From: an uncultured Bacteroides sp.
GTDB lineage: Bacteria; Bacteroidota; Bacteroidia; Bacteroidales; Bacteroidaceae
Assembly: GCA_902388495.1 (NCBI GenBank)
Contig: CABMPP010000001.1
Coordinates: 62,001 to 126,000, forward strand
Direction: 5' to 3'
Length of the DNA stretch: 64,000 nt
Below, piece by piece: positions 28,387 through 36,696 of this stretch. Under the pieces are notes generated by a model. That model was not told the origin of the DNA and searched no databases. It saw nothing but the letters and a program-made list of their open reading frames with translations. A program made the translations under genes and the position numbers. Positions within the stretch are counted from its first letter, which is position 1, and the number at the start of each line of letters is the position of its first letter.

Positions 28387-30063
28387 TTAATCTTTAGCAT
28401 TGCCCCAATTAGGATTCTGTTTGATGTTACCGCCGGAGGTACTGATTTCGTAAGTCGGAATCGGGTAGAGATAATCTCTTGCCGGGTCGAAGTTACGTGA
28501 ACCGGCTTCTTCAATGACGAAGATATTGCCTTCATCATAAAGCTTTTCGCCCTTGTACTTGCCGTCGGCGTCGGTTAGTCGTCCGCCCAGTTCTTTCTCT
28601 TTGACGGGAGTCTCGTCGGCATTGTAGAGCAGGCCGAGAACAGCATTGGGCAATACTTTTTCGGCTGTTTTCCAGCGGATGATGTCGTCGTAGTGCAAAC
28701 CTTCATCTATAAATTCCACCATGCGTTCCCGGCGGATTTCATCGAGCATGTTCAGGCCGTTGGCTTGTACAAAGGCGTTGGTAAGCATCGTGTTGAAGCC
28801 TGCACGACGGCGTACGGTGTTGATAGTTTCGTCCAGTTTCTCATCACTGATACTTCCGTTATATTCATAGAAAGCTTCTGCGTAGGAGATCAGGATTTCG
28901 GCATAACGGATAATCATCTTGTCCAGCGTCTCCTTGCTATTGGTTGACCATTCGCTCATGATGAAACCCTTTTTAATGGGATAGCCGTAGCCATGTGCCT
29001 GGTCGTCGGTCTTGAATGGTGTATAGGCTCCTTTGTAAGCCTGTTCGCCTACGGAGTACAGGGTCATGGCGAGACGTGGGTCACGGTTCTCAAGAATGTC
29101 GGCGTACTTCACTTCCGGACGTATCACTAAAGAAGACTTCTCACGGGGCAGTCCGTCCGTATAGAGGAAGTTGTCCACCATGCTGCGGGTTACGGCAGCG
29201 GTATTCTCCAGCCCACGTGAATTGTTGTGTGTGATGATGCCTGCGTCATTCGGTCCGTAAATCTTGACGAATACACTTTCCTTGTTTTTATCTCCCTCGC
29301 CGTCAAACAGGAACAGTTTCGTGAAGTCGGGGTAGAGGGAATGTTTCTTTTCCGTATAAATCATGGTTTCGGCAGCATCGACGGCTTTTTTCAAGTGTGC
29401 CTTGTAGTCGCCTCCGGTTGTCTGGTGGTATTTCTTGTGAGTACCTTCATACAGTCCGATGCGCACCATCATGCCAAGGGCGGCAGACCGGGACACACGT
29501 CCCCAGTCGGAACCGGTCAGCTTGTCTATCTGCGGCAGATGTTGCGCGGCAAAGTCGAGGTCGCTGTAGCACTGCTGAATCACGTCCTCACGCGGGTCGC
29601 GTGCACGTTTGACATCCGGGTCACTGGTAGAATCGAATACTTTGAGAATCAAAGGCACGTCACCATATTTCTTCACTAAGTCAAAGTAGTGGTAGGCACG
29701 GAAGAAACGTGCTTCGGCTATCCAGCGGTCTTTGGTTTCCTGGGCGATGGGGGCCGTTTCACCTTTGATGATGATGTTGTTGCACACGCCGATGCGGTTG
29801 TAAGGATATGTCCAGTCATTGGATGTGCCGGGCACACTGCGGTTGCCGCTGGACACTCCGTCCTGGTTGGGACCTACCAGCTCGTCCGAGCGTTTGTCGT
29901 GTGAGAAACCGGGCAGGTCGATATAAAGTCTGTTGCAGGCGCCGCGCAAGTCGGTTTCTGATTTCCAGAAGTTGGTGTCTGCCAATTTAGTCTCAGGCTC
30001 TACGTCCAGCGAGCAACTGGCAACAAGCAGAGCGGTAGCGAATAATGCATATATCTTTTTCAT
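28387..30063 (-). CDS. SusD/RagB-family starch-binding-like lipoprotein (SusD-1)
   Basis: A 558-residue SusD-family lipoprotein (C17 in LLVASC). Family landmarks are FWKSETDLRGACNRLY near the N-terminus, the TPR helix AEARFFRAYHYFDLVKKYGDVPLIL, ISYAEAFYEYNG, and the closing RDYLYPIPTYEISTSGGNIKQNPNW. SusD lids the paired SusC transporter and captures oligosaccharides at the cell surface. The gene is 15 bp after susC-1 and 25 bp before the small lipoprotein gene. An alternative ATG three codons upstream (30072) is possible; 30063 gives the standard MKK signal start. Confidence 0.95.
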   Translation of the reverse strand: MKKIYALFATALLVASCSLDVEPETKLADTNFWKSETDLRGACNRLYIDLPGFSHDKRSDELVGPNQDGVSSGNRSVPGTSNDWTYPYNRIGVCNNIIIKGETAPIAQETKDRWIAEARFFRAYHYFDLVKKYGDVPLILKVFDSTSDPDVKRARDPREDVIQQCYSDLDFAAQHLPQIDKLTGSDWGRVSRSAALGMMVRIGLYEGTHKKYHQTTGGDYKAHLKKAVDAAETMIYTEKKHSLYPDFTKLFLFDGEGDKNKESVFVKIYGPNDAGIITHNNSRGLENTAAVTRSMVDNFLYTDGLPREKSSLVIRPEVKYADILENRDPRLAMTLYSVGEQAYKGAYTPFKTDDQAHGYGYPIKKGFIMSEWSTNSKETLDKMIIRYAEILISYAEAFYEYNGSISDEKLDETINTVRRRAGFNTMLTNAFVQANGLNMLDEIRRERMVEFIDEGLHYDDIIRWKTAEKVLPNAVLGLLYNADETPVKEKELGGRLTDADGKYKGEKLYDEGNIFVIEEAGSRNFDPARDYLYPIPTYEISTSGGNIKQNPNWGNAKD

Positions 30064-30078
30064 GATAATCATTGGGGT

Positions 30079-33000
30079 TTAGAATGTAACGTTTAAGCCG
30101 AGGGTCCAGGTGCGGAAGAACGGATAGATGTTTCTGTTTGCCTTGTTGCCTACTTCAGGGTCGAATACGGAAAGCATGTTGCTGTGCTCCCAGATGTCTT
30201 CTCCGGTGACATATACTCTGATGCGTTCCACGTACTTTTTGAGAACCGGAAGCGTGTAGCCTACAGTCACGTTCTTCAGGCGGATATAAGCGCCGTTCTG
30301 CACCCATCTGTCCGAAGTCTTGAAGTTGAAGTTGTCGCCTTTGTATTGGTAAAGACGCGGCCAGAAGGAATTCTGGTTGTCTTCGGTCCAATAGTCGCGG
30401 TGGATGGTCCACGGCATCATGTAGTCTTGATAGAGCGGAGCGAAAGCGGAGGGGTCGATGACCACCTTGCGTTTTCCCACACCTTGGAACATGACGGAGA
30501 TGTCGAAACCCTTCCATTGGGCAGCCAGGTTGATGCCGTAAAGATAACGGGGATTGGAGCTGCCGAGGCATACCAGGTCGCCCGGATCTTCGGGAGTAGC
30601 ACCACCTACGCCGATTTCATGGTCGGGGTTGCCTTGCGCTACGTACTTCACGTCGCCGCCGGCCACTTTTCCGTCGTTGAAGGATTTGTAGCCCGGATGG
30701 TCTTCCTTGTACTTCAGGTATTCTTCGCGGCTTTTCCAGAAGCCGTCGGTCTTGTAGCCCCAGATAGTGTTGAGTGAATAGCCTTCCAGCAGTTCGATAG
30801 AGCCGTCGTAAAGGTTGCTGGCACCGTCGTATTGTACAAGTTTGTTGTCGCTGTCGGAGAGGTTGAAGTTAACTTGGTAGCTGACCTCTTTGATTTTGTC
30901 TTTCCAGCCGATATTGAAATCCCAACCCCACGTCTTCAGTTTACCGAAGTTCATTTTGGGTACGTTGATACCTATCTGGTGAGGTAACTGAAGGGAGGCG
31001 AGCATGTCATTGTTGTACTTCCAGTAGTATTCAAAGCTACCGGTCAGGCGGTTGTTGAGAAACCCGAAGTCAAAACCGATATTGGTCGTCTCAATCGTTT
31101 CCCAAGTCTTTTCCTTGGATGCCAGGTCTGCCTGGTAGAACCATTTCTCGCCCATATAGCTGGCGGGCATGTCTTTTTGGCTGTCGTTGATTAACGGAAT
31201 GTAATCGTAGAGTCCCAGAATGGCACCATTGCCCAGTTGTCCCCAAGAGGCGCGCAGCTTCAGTTGGCTTATCCAGTCCACCTTGAACCAGCTTTCTTCG
31301 CTGATGCGCCAGGCGGCGGAAACAGACGGGAATGCTTTCCAGCGCTTGTCGGGTGTCAGACGGGAACTTCCGTCGTAGCGTACGTTGGCTTCCAGCAGGT
31401 AGCGTTCCTTGAAGTTATAGTTGATACGTCCGAAGTAGGACATCATTTTCCATGGTTCGATGTTGTCACCGATTTTAGTATTGGTGTTTATGGAAGAGTC
31501 ATAATAGTTGAAAGAGAAAAAGTCATTGGAGTTCATGTTGCTGGCAGTGGCATCCATTTCGTCCTTGCGGTATCTTTCGTAGGAAGTACCGGCCAGGATA
31601 TTGAAGTTGTGCGTATTCTCCTGCAGGTTGAAGGTATAGTTTACGGTAGCTTCCACCAAATCATGATAATCGGAATTCTTTTTCTTGTAGAGTGAGTTGG
31701 GCGTACCGAAACTGCTGCGGACGCTGTTACCTACGCGGTCTTTCCATAATAAGGTACGCGTCACGCTGTTCTCCATGTAGTAACCGGCTTTGCGCGAAGC
31801 GCTCAGGTTGATGCGCAAGCCTTTTACGATGTCCTTGATCGCCACGTTTGCCTTGCCGGTGAAAGCTTCGTATTTGGTGCTTTTCATACCGCCGTTCTTC
31901 ATAATGTCGATGGCGTTGGCCTGTAAGTCACCGTTGTATATGTTGCCGCTCTCGTCTCCTTCCGGATTATAGATAGGCTGACGTCCGCGGCTGGAATAGA
32001 GCAAGTTGAACAAGCCGGTAGATCCGTAGGAAGGCTGTTCCACTTCGGTGGATTGGTACTGTACGTTCAATCCTAAGTCCACGAACTTGTTGACAGTGGC
32101 ATTGACTTTGGCAAGCAGGTTGTAGCGGTCGTTGCTGTCTGTGCCGTACTTCAGCAAACCGTTTTTGGTGTAGTAGTTGGCAGACATCATATAGTTCATA
32201 TTCTTGCTGCCACCACTGATGGAAACAGAGTGGTTCTGCTGTGCCGTACTCTTCTTGGTGCCTTCAGCTACCCAGTTGGTTGCTTCGAAAAGGTCCCAGC
32301 GGCCGTTGGACAGCGGGCGTGAGTTGAAGTTCGGGTTTCCTACCCAGGAAGCCTTTTCCTCATTCCATTCCGTCTTGCCCGTGGTGGGGATGCGACTCTG
32401 GTCGATAAAGCTTTGCTCTTCCCAAGCCGTGAGGCGTTCGGGCATGTTCCCCGGAGTATTGATGGCATAATAGCCGTTGTAGGTGATGCGGGGCTTGCCT
32501 TCCGTTCCGTTCTTGGTGGTGACAAGCACTACACCGGCTGCGGCGCGTGCACCGTAAATAGCACAAGAGGCAGCATCCTTCAATACGGAGATGGATTCGA
32601 TGTCATTGGGGTTGACCAAGGCCAGGTCGCCTTCTATACCGTCAATCAGTATCAGCGTGGAAGTCTTGTTGACGGAGGAGGCGCCACGGATCTGCATGCC
32701 CGACGTTTCGCTGCCCGGCTGTCCGCTGTTGCGTGTGATGGTGACACCCGGAAGTTCGCCTTGCAAGGCGGCCATGGCATTGCTGGACGGTTTGGCGGCA
32801 ATCTTGTCTCCTTCAATGGCAGATACGGAGCCCGAGAGGTTCACCTTCTTCTGTACACCGTAGCCCACAACTACCACTTCCTGTAATGATTGGGAGTCTT
32901 CAGTCAGTTTAATGATACCCTTTACTGCAGTGGCTTTCATTTCGACTGTCTTATATCCTATATAAGAGAATACAATGGTGGATTCGGCGGGTGCATTCAA

Positions 33001-33216
33001 GGTGAAGTTTCCGTCGATATCCGTGATTACTCCATTGGCCGTACCTTTTTCCTGAATAGATACGCCGATAAGCGGTTCGTTGTTTCCGGCATCCACCACT
33101 TGCCCTTTGATGGCGATGCTACTTTGGGCAAATACCCCTAAGTCAGAGAGGGAAAGCATGCAGCAGAAAAGCAATAGTAACTGCATCTTTTTCCAAGAAA
33201 AAATCTTTCTTCTCAT
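30079..33216 (-). CDS. SusC/RagA-family TonB-dependent outer-membrane transporter (SusC-1)
   Basis: A 1045-residue TonB-dependent receptor. After the signal peptide come a carboxypeptidase-D-like regulatory domain (IKGQVVDAGNNEPLIGVSIQEKGT... FSYIGYKT, ~33-105), the TonB-box-like EVVVVGYGVQKK, the plug domain (PGVTITRNSG ... IRGASSVNKTSTLILIDGIEG ... SVLKDAASCAIYGARAAAGVVLVTTK), and a 22-strand barrel ending in aromatic F (TLGLNVTF). It imports oligosaccharides with SusD-1 using TonB energy. It is first in its operon, divergent from regulator 1. The first eight codons and leader are nearly identical to SusC-2 (44 of 45 nt). Confidence 0.96.
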   Translation of the reverse strand: MRRKIFSWKKMQLLLLFCCMLSLSDLGVFAQSSIAIKGQVVDAGNNEPLIGVSIQEKGTANGVITDIDGNFTLNAPAESTIVFSYIGYKTVEMKATAVKGIIKLTEDSQSLQEVVVVGYGVQKKVNLSGSVSAIEGDKIAAKPSSNAMAALQGELPGVTITRNSGQPGSETSGMQIRGASSVNKTSTLILIDGIEGDLALVNPNDIESISVLKDAASCAIYGARAAAGVVLVTTKNGTEGKPRITYNGYYAINTPGNMPERLTAWEEQSFIDQSRIPTTGKTEWNEEKASWVGNPNFNSRPLSNGRWDLFEATNWVAEGTKKSTAQQNHSVSISGGSKNMNYMMSANYYTKNGLLKYGTDSNDRYNLLAKVNATVNKFVDLGLNVQYQSTEVEQPSYGSTGLFNLLYSSRGRQPIYNPEGDESGNIYNGDLQANAIDIMKNGGMKSTKYEAFTGKANVAIKDIVKGLRINLSASRKAGYYMENSVTRTLLWKDRVGNSVRSSFGTPNSLYKKKNSDYHDLVEATVNYTFNLQENTHNFNILAGTSYERYRKDEMDATASNMNSNDFFSFNYYDSSINTNTKIGDNIEPWKMMSYFGRINYNFKERYLLEANVRYDGSSRLTPDKRWKAFPSVSAAWRISEESWFKVDWISQLKLRASWGQLGNGAILGLYDYIPLINDSQKDMPASYMGEKWFYQADLASKEKTWETIETTNIGFDFGFLNNRLTGSFEYYWKYNNDMLASLQLPHQIGINVPKMNFGKLKTWGWDFNIGWKDKIKEVSYQVNFNLSDSDNKLVQYDGASNLYDGSIELLEGYSLNTIWGYKTDGFWKSREEYLKYKEDHPGYKSFNDGKVAGGDVKYVAQGNPDHEIGVGGATPEDPGDLVCLGSSNPRYLYGINLAAQWKGFDISVMFQGVGKRKVVIDPSAFAPLYQDYMMPWTIHRDYWTEDNQNSFWPRLYQYKGDNFNFKTSDRWVQNGAYIRLKNVTVGYTLPVLKKYVERIRVYVTGEDIWEHSNMLSVFDPEVGNKANRNIYPFFRTWTLGLNVTF

Positions 33217-33264
33217 AATACGTAGATTTAATTAATTAATAAGTGTTTTTGCGTTAAAGCGAGG
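33217..33264 (-). promoter_or_regulatory. SusC-1 leader, shared with SusC-2
   Basis: Predicted 45-nt 5' UTR of SusC-1. Together with the first codons (33193-33237) it matches 41910-41954 in the SusC-2 gene at 44 of 45 positions, far more than the rest of the two genes. It may act in translation control, or it may be a relic of recent duplication or conversion. Confidence 0.5.
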
Positions 33265-33272
33265 CAAATATA
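33265..33272 (-). promoter_or_regulatory. -7 element of SusC-1
   Basis: Minus-strand TATATTTG, matching TAnnTTTG, with the predicted start near 33261. Confidence 0.65.
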
Positions 33273-33304
33273 GCTTTATGCTCTGTTCGAAAAGTGTAAG
33301 ATAT

Positions 33305-33354
33305 TACATCAAAGTTTTCTCAAGGCTGTATTCCGATTACATCAGATAGGAAAT
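33305..33354 (-). promoter_or_regulatory. Twin operator upstream of SusC-1
   Basis: Direct repeats TACATCAAAGTTTTCTC (33305-33321) and TACATCAGATAGGAAAT (33338-33354), 33 nt apart. The proximal one begins 44 nt upstream of the predicted SusC-1 start. A further half site TACATC lies at 33404-33409, close to the regulator-1 promoter. Confidence 0.75.
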
Positions 33355-33433
33355 TCTTGTTTTTTAATGCTCTGATAAATAGTGATTTAGTATTAAAAAC
33401 AATTACATCAGACGTACTATTGCAGAAAGTCAT

Positions 33434-33441
33434 TATCTTTG
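33434..33441 (+). promoter_or_regulatory. -7 element of regulator 1
   Basis: TATCTTTG, with the predicted start near 33445 and a 25-nt leader to the ATG at 33470. The divergent SusC-1 promoter is about 180 bp away. Confidence 0.55.
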
Positions 33442-33469
33442 TTGCCATAACTCTTGAAATGTGTTTGCC

Positions 33470-36349
33470 ATGAAACGAGAACACTCTTATCTTCTTTTTT
33501 TTCTTCTATTTCTGTTGATATCCACTTCGGCAAGAGCCGGCTGGCAATGTCCTGTTACGAATTATACCCGGCATGCCTATCAGGCAGGAACCCAAAACTG
33601 GATGTTGGAACAATATGACAACGGATGGATATACGTTGCCAACAACAAAGGACTGCTGGAATTTGACGGCATGAACTGGAATCTATATTCTGTTCGGAAC
33701 GCCAAGATGAGAGCGGTGAAGAAAGGTGGCGACGGCCGGATTTATGTGGGGGGAATCGGGCAGTTCGGCTACTTCGAACCGGATAATCTGGGCGGATTGC
33801 GCTACCGGGCCTTGTCCGACAGCTTGCTGTCCTATATCAATATGGGTGTTGTCAGAAATATACTGGTAGACGGGATGCAGGTCTATTTTCAGGCAGACCG
33901 CTATATATTCCATCCGAAAGACGGACGTACGGAATACGTGGATTATGGAAACCAGATTTCCAGTTCCGCGCTTCTTAATCATAAACTTTATATAGCTTCG
34001 GAAGAAGGCTTGCTTATGCTGGAGGGGAAGGACTTTATACCCGTGCCCGGCACAGAACTGACCCGGACCTTCACGATTGTGTCCATGCTGACTTATAAAG
34101 GTAATATCTTGCTGGTGACGCGCAGTCACGGGATCTTCATCTACGATGGGGTCACTCTGCATAAGTATGCCACCGGCATTGAGGACTTTCTTTTGCAGAA
34201 ACACATGTATGGTGCCGACATTCGCGGTTCGTTGTTGGCGCTGGGCTCCGTGCAGGACGGAATCTGTCTGCTGGATCTGGAGACGGGAGCGGCCAGACGG
34301 ATTTCCACCGATTACGGGCTGCAGAATAAAACGGTGCACGGACTTCTGTTCGATGTGGAAGGCAATCTTTGGCTGGCGCTTGACAACGGTATCGACTACA
34401 TACATCTGAATTCCCGCCTTTCCTCCCTCTATGGAGGTACCGATTTGCAAATAGGCTCGGGATATGCTTCTTGTTACTACCGCGGATCTCTTTATCTGGG
34501 CACCAACCAGGGCGTCTATCGCACGGAGTTTCCCGGTGCTTCGGACAGGGATACTCCGATGAACTTTGTTAAAGGAACCGAAGGGCAGATGTGGTCGTTC
34601 CTGCAATATGATGACAAGTTGTTCTGCGCCTCAGACGACGGCATCTTTGTCATCGGTGACGACCGTGGCACTGAGCGGATTGATGGTATAAAAGGAGTGC
34701 GCAGCATCGTCCCTCTGCCCAATCACGAAGATGTGTTGATAGCCGGTACGTACGGAGTGAACCGGGGACTCTATCTGCTGATGAAGAAGCAGAACCGCTG
34801 GACAGTAGTGACAAAGATTGAGAATTGTGACCTTTCCTGTAAGAGCCTGCTGGCAGAAAGCTCCACCTATCTGTGGATGACGAATAAGGGACGGGGTGTC
34901 TATCGGCTGCTGCTGTCGGATGACTTGCGCAAGGTCAGGCAGGAGAAAAAGTACAATCATTTTCCCTTCGATTACGATGCCCAGTTGTCGTGGGTAGGGA
35001 GTGAAATAGCGGTGGCCTCCCATTACGGACTGTGGAGGTTCGACCAGAAGAAGGACAGTCTGGTAGAATACCGGGAGATGGAGCGCCTGCTCGATGGAAA
35101 GACTGCATATTCCTATATATATAAGGATGACGGGAACAATATCTGGTATGCGGCGGGTGGAATCTTGAAACTGCTGCGCTATGACTGGGGTAAGAAGACG
35201 TATGCCCGGCAGGTCGAGTGTTTCTTGAAAGGAGCGCTGGTCGAGAACTTCGAGAGTGTGTCCGTGGTGGGCAACAGTGCCATCATCAGTACGGAAGACG
35301 GATTCTCCAAGCTGGAACTGCCGCTTGCCACCACCGGAAAGAACCTTTTATCCCTGCAAATCCGCCGGGTGTATCTCACGGGACAGCGGGACTCGTTGAT
35401 ATACGGACGCAGTTATCGCTATGACGATGAGGCGGTACTCATCCCATACGCACACAATTCGCTCCGCATAGAATACAGCGTGAGCGATTACGGATCGTCC
35501 CAACCCACTCTCTTCTCTTTCCGCCTGAGCAACGACAGTGAAAAAGGGCATTGGAGCGAATACAGCGAAAACAACACGAAAGAGTTTACCGGTCTGCCCG
35601 AAGGGAAATACACTTTTAGTGTAAGGCTGCTGGCGGATAAGGGAGAAGAGCCGCCGGTTACCTCCTTTACTTTTGAAATTTTGCCACCGTGGTATCGTAC
35701 GTGGTGGAGCTATCTGGTCTACGCATCGGCGGCAGTTCTGCTGCTGTACTATATCTATCGCCGCATTGTGAGTTTTCGGAAGCATCTGCTGATGCAGAAG
35801 GAGTTGGAGCTTTATCACCAGAAGCAGGAGTTCAAGAAAGAGAGCGACTTGAAGGACCGGACGATTGACTCCTTGAAGGAAGAAAACTTGCAGTCCGAAC
35901 TGCGGCATAAATCCGAAGAACTGGTGCGTACCACCCTGAACATCGTACGGAAGAACGAAATGCTGCTGGAACTCAAGAAAGGAGTAGACGGCATCTCCCA
36001 TTCCCTGAACGAGAACGACCAGACAGCGCTTCGCCGCCGGGTACTGCGCCTGCAGGGACAGATTACAACGAACATCGAGCATGATGACGACTTGCAGGCG
36101 TTTCAGAGTACCTTCGACTCCGTGCACCATGATTTCTTCAAGAATCTGTCGGAAGCCTATCCCGACTTGAACAACAAGGAGAAACTGCTGTGTGCCTATA
36201 TCCAGATGAACTTGCTCACCAAAGAGATTGCCCCCTTGCTGAATATCTCGGTGCGTGGGGTGGAAATCAGTCGCTACCGCCTGCGCAGGAAGCTGGACCT
36301 GGGCGAGAGGGACAATCTGACGGAGTTCCTGCAGCGGTTTTCGAAGTAG
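33470..36349 (+). CDS. Membrane-tethered propeller/Y_Y_Y/LuxR-type HTH regulator 1
   Basis: A 959-residue sensor-regulator. The signal peptide is followed by a periplasmic two-bladed propeller region of Reg_prop repeats (~26-640; YVANNKGLLEFDGMNW, GNLWLALDNGIDYIH), a Y_Y_Y domain (~665-740), one membrane helix (~744-766, WWSYLVYASAAVLLLYYIY), a coiled coil (~775-870), and a C-terminal LuxR-like HTH (~905-942, LTKEIAPLLNISVRGVEISRYRLRRKL). The periplasmic part is like that of hybrid two-component systems, but there is no histidine kinase or receiver, so signal must pass through the coiled coil to a membrane-bound DNA-binding domain. The frame also opens at a GTG at 33461. It is divergent from SusC-1 and paralogous to the 42262 gene. 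Confidence 0.88.
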   Translation: MKREHSYLLFFLLFLLISTSARAGWQCPVTNYTRHAYQAGTQNWMLEQYDNGWIYVANNKGLLEFDGMNWNLYSVRNAKMRAVKKGGDGRIYVGGIGQFGYFEPDNLGGLRYRALSDSLLSYINMGVVRNILVDGMQVYFQADRYIFHPKDGRTEYVDYGNQISSSALLNHKLYIASEEGLLMLEGKDFIPVPGTELTRTFTIVSMLTYKGNILLVTRSHGIFIYDGVTLHKYATGIEDFLLQKHMYGADIRGSLLALGSVQDGICLLDLETGAARRISTDYGLQNKTVHGLLFDVEGNLWLALDNGIDYIHLNSRLSSLYGGTDLQIGSGYASCYYRGSLYLGTNQGVYRTEFPGASDRDTPMNFVKGTEGQMWSFLQYDDKLFCASDDGIFVIGDDRGTERIDGIKGVRSIVPLPNHEDVLIAGTYGVNRGLYLLMKKQNRWTVVTKIENCDLSCKSLLAESSTYLWMTNKGRGVYRLLLSDDLRKVRQEKKYNHFPFDYDAQLSWVGSEIAVASHYGLWRFDQKKDSLVEYREMERLLDGKTAYSYIYKDDGNNIWYAAGGILKLLRYDWGKKTYARQVECFLKGALVENFESVSVVGNSAIISTEDGFSKLELPLATTGKNLLSLQIRRVYLTGQRDSLIYGRSYRYDDEAVLIPYAHNSLRIEYSVSDYGSSQPTLFSFRLSNDSEKGHWSEYSENNTKEFTGLPEGKYTFSVRLLADKGEEPPVTSFTFEILPPWYRTWWSYLVYASAAVLLLYYIYRRIVSFRKHLLMQKELELYHQKQEFKKESDLKDRTIDSLKEENLQSELRHKSEELVRTTLNIVRKNEMLLELKKGVDGISHSLNENDQTALRRRVLRLQGQITTNIEHDDDLQAFQSTFDSVHHDFFKNLSEAYPDLNNKEKLLCAYIQMNLLTKEIAPLLNISVRGVEISRYRLRRKLDLGERDNLTEFLQRFSK

Positions 36350-36442
36350 GGGATTTAACCGAGAAGTCAAGATCGGCTTCTTTAGTCGGAGATGTGGGGC
36401 TTTTTACCCTCCGGACGGGGAACTTTATACTCGTAAAGTGTC

Positions 36443-36618
36443 GTTTTTATTTCGTTAGATATATGTCTAACGAAAGATTAACCATGGTCGGGCGAAAGGT
36501 TAACCAAGGTTTAATGAAAGGTCGACTGAGGTCTAACGAAATAGAAATAGGGCTTTATAGGGTTAAAAATAGGGAGAATGGAGGATAAAAACAGGGCTTT
36601 ACGCGTTTACTTATCCCG
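36443..36618. repeat. Degenerate 22-bp phased array downstream of regulator 1
   Basis: At least eight units with exact 22-nt phase start at 36443, 36465, 36487, 36509, 36531, 36553, 36575 and 36597. Neighbouring units share blocks, for example GAAAG(G/A)TTAACCA in units 2-3 and AAAT/CAGGG at the ends of units 5-7. Units 1 and 2 are partly complementary (TTTCGTTAGA with TCTAACGAAA). The array may extend back to about 36380. The 36350-36696 gap has no gene. Confidence 0.75.
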
Positions 36619-36639
36619 AACGTTATATTATAAAAAGAA

Positions 36640-36675
36640 GAGAGGACAGGAAACATATATGTTTCTTGTCCTCTC
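36640..36675 (-). terminator. Terminator of the SusC-2/SusD-2 operon
   Basis: An 18-bp near-perfect palindrome (36640-36657 with 36658-36675, one G-T pair). On the minus strand it is followed by a T-rich tract (CTTCTTTTTATA). It lies 22 bp after the susD-2 stop. Confidence 0.8.
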
Positions 36676-36696
36676 AAACAATTCATGAAAGAAAAT

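Noticed and set aside
28361..28538. Longer N-terminus for the small lipoprotein
   Set aside because: The extra 59 codons overlap the 3' end of susD-1 and would bury the lipoprotein signal; the start at 28361 gives a normal lipobox.
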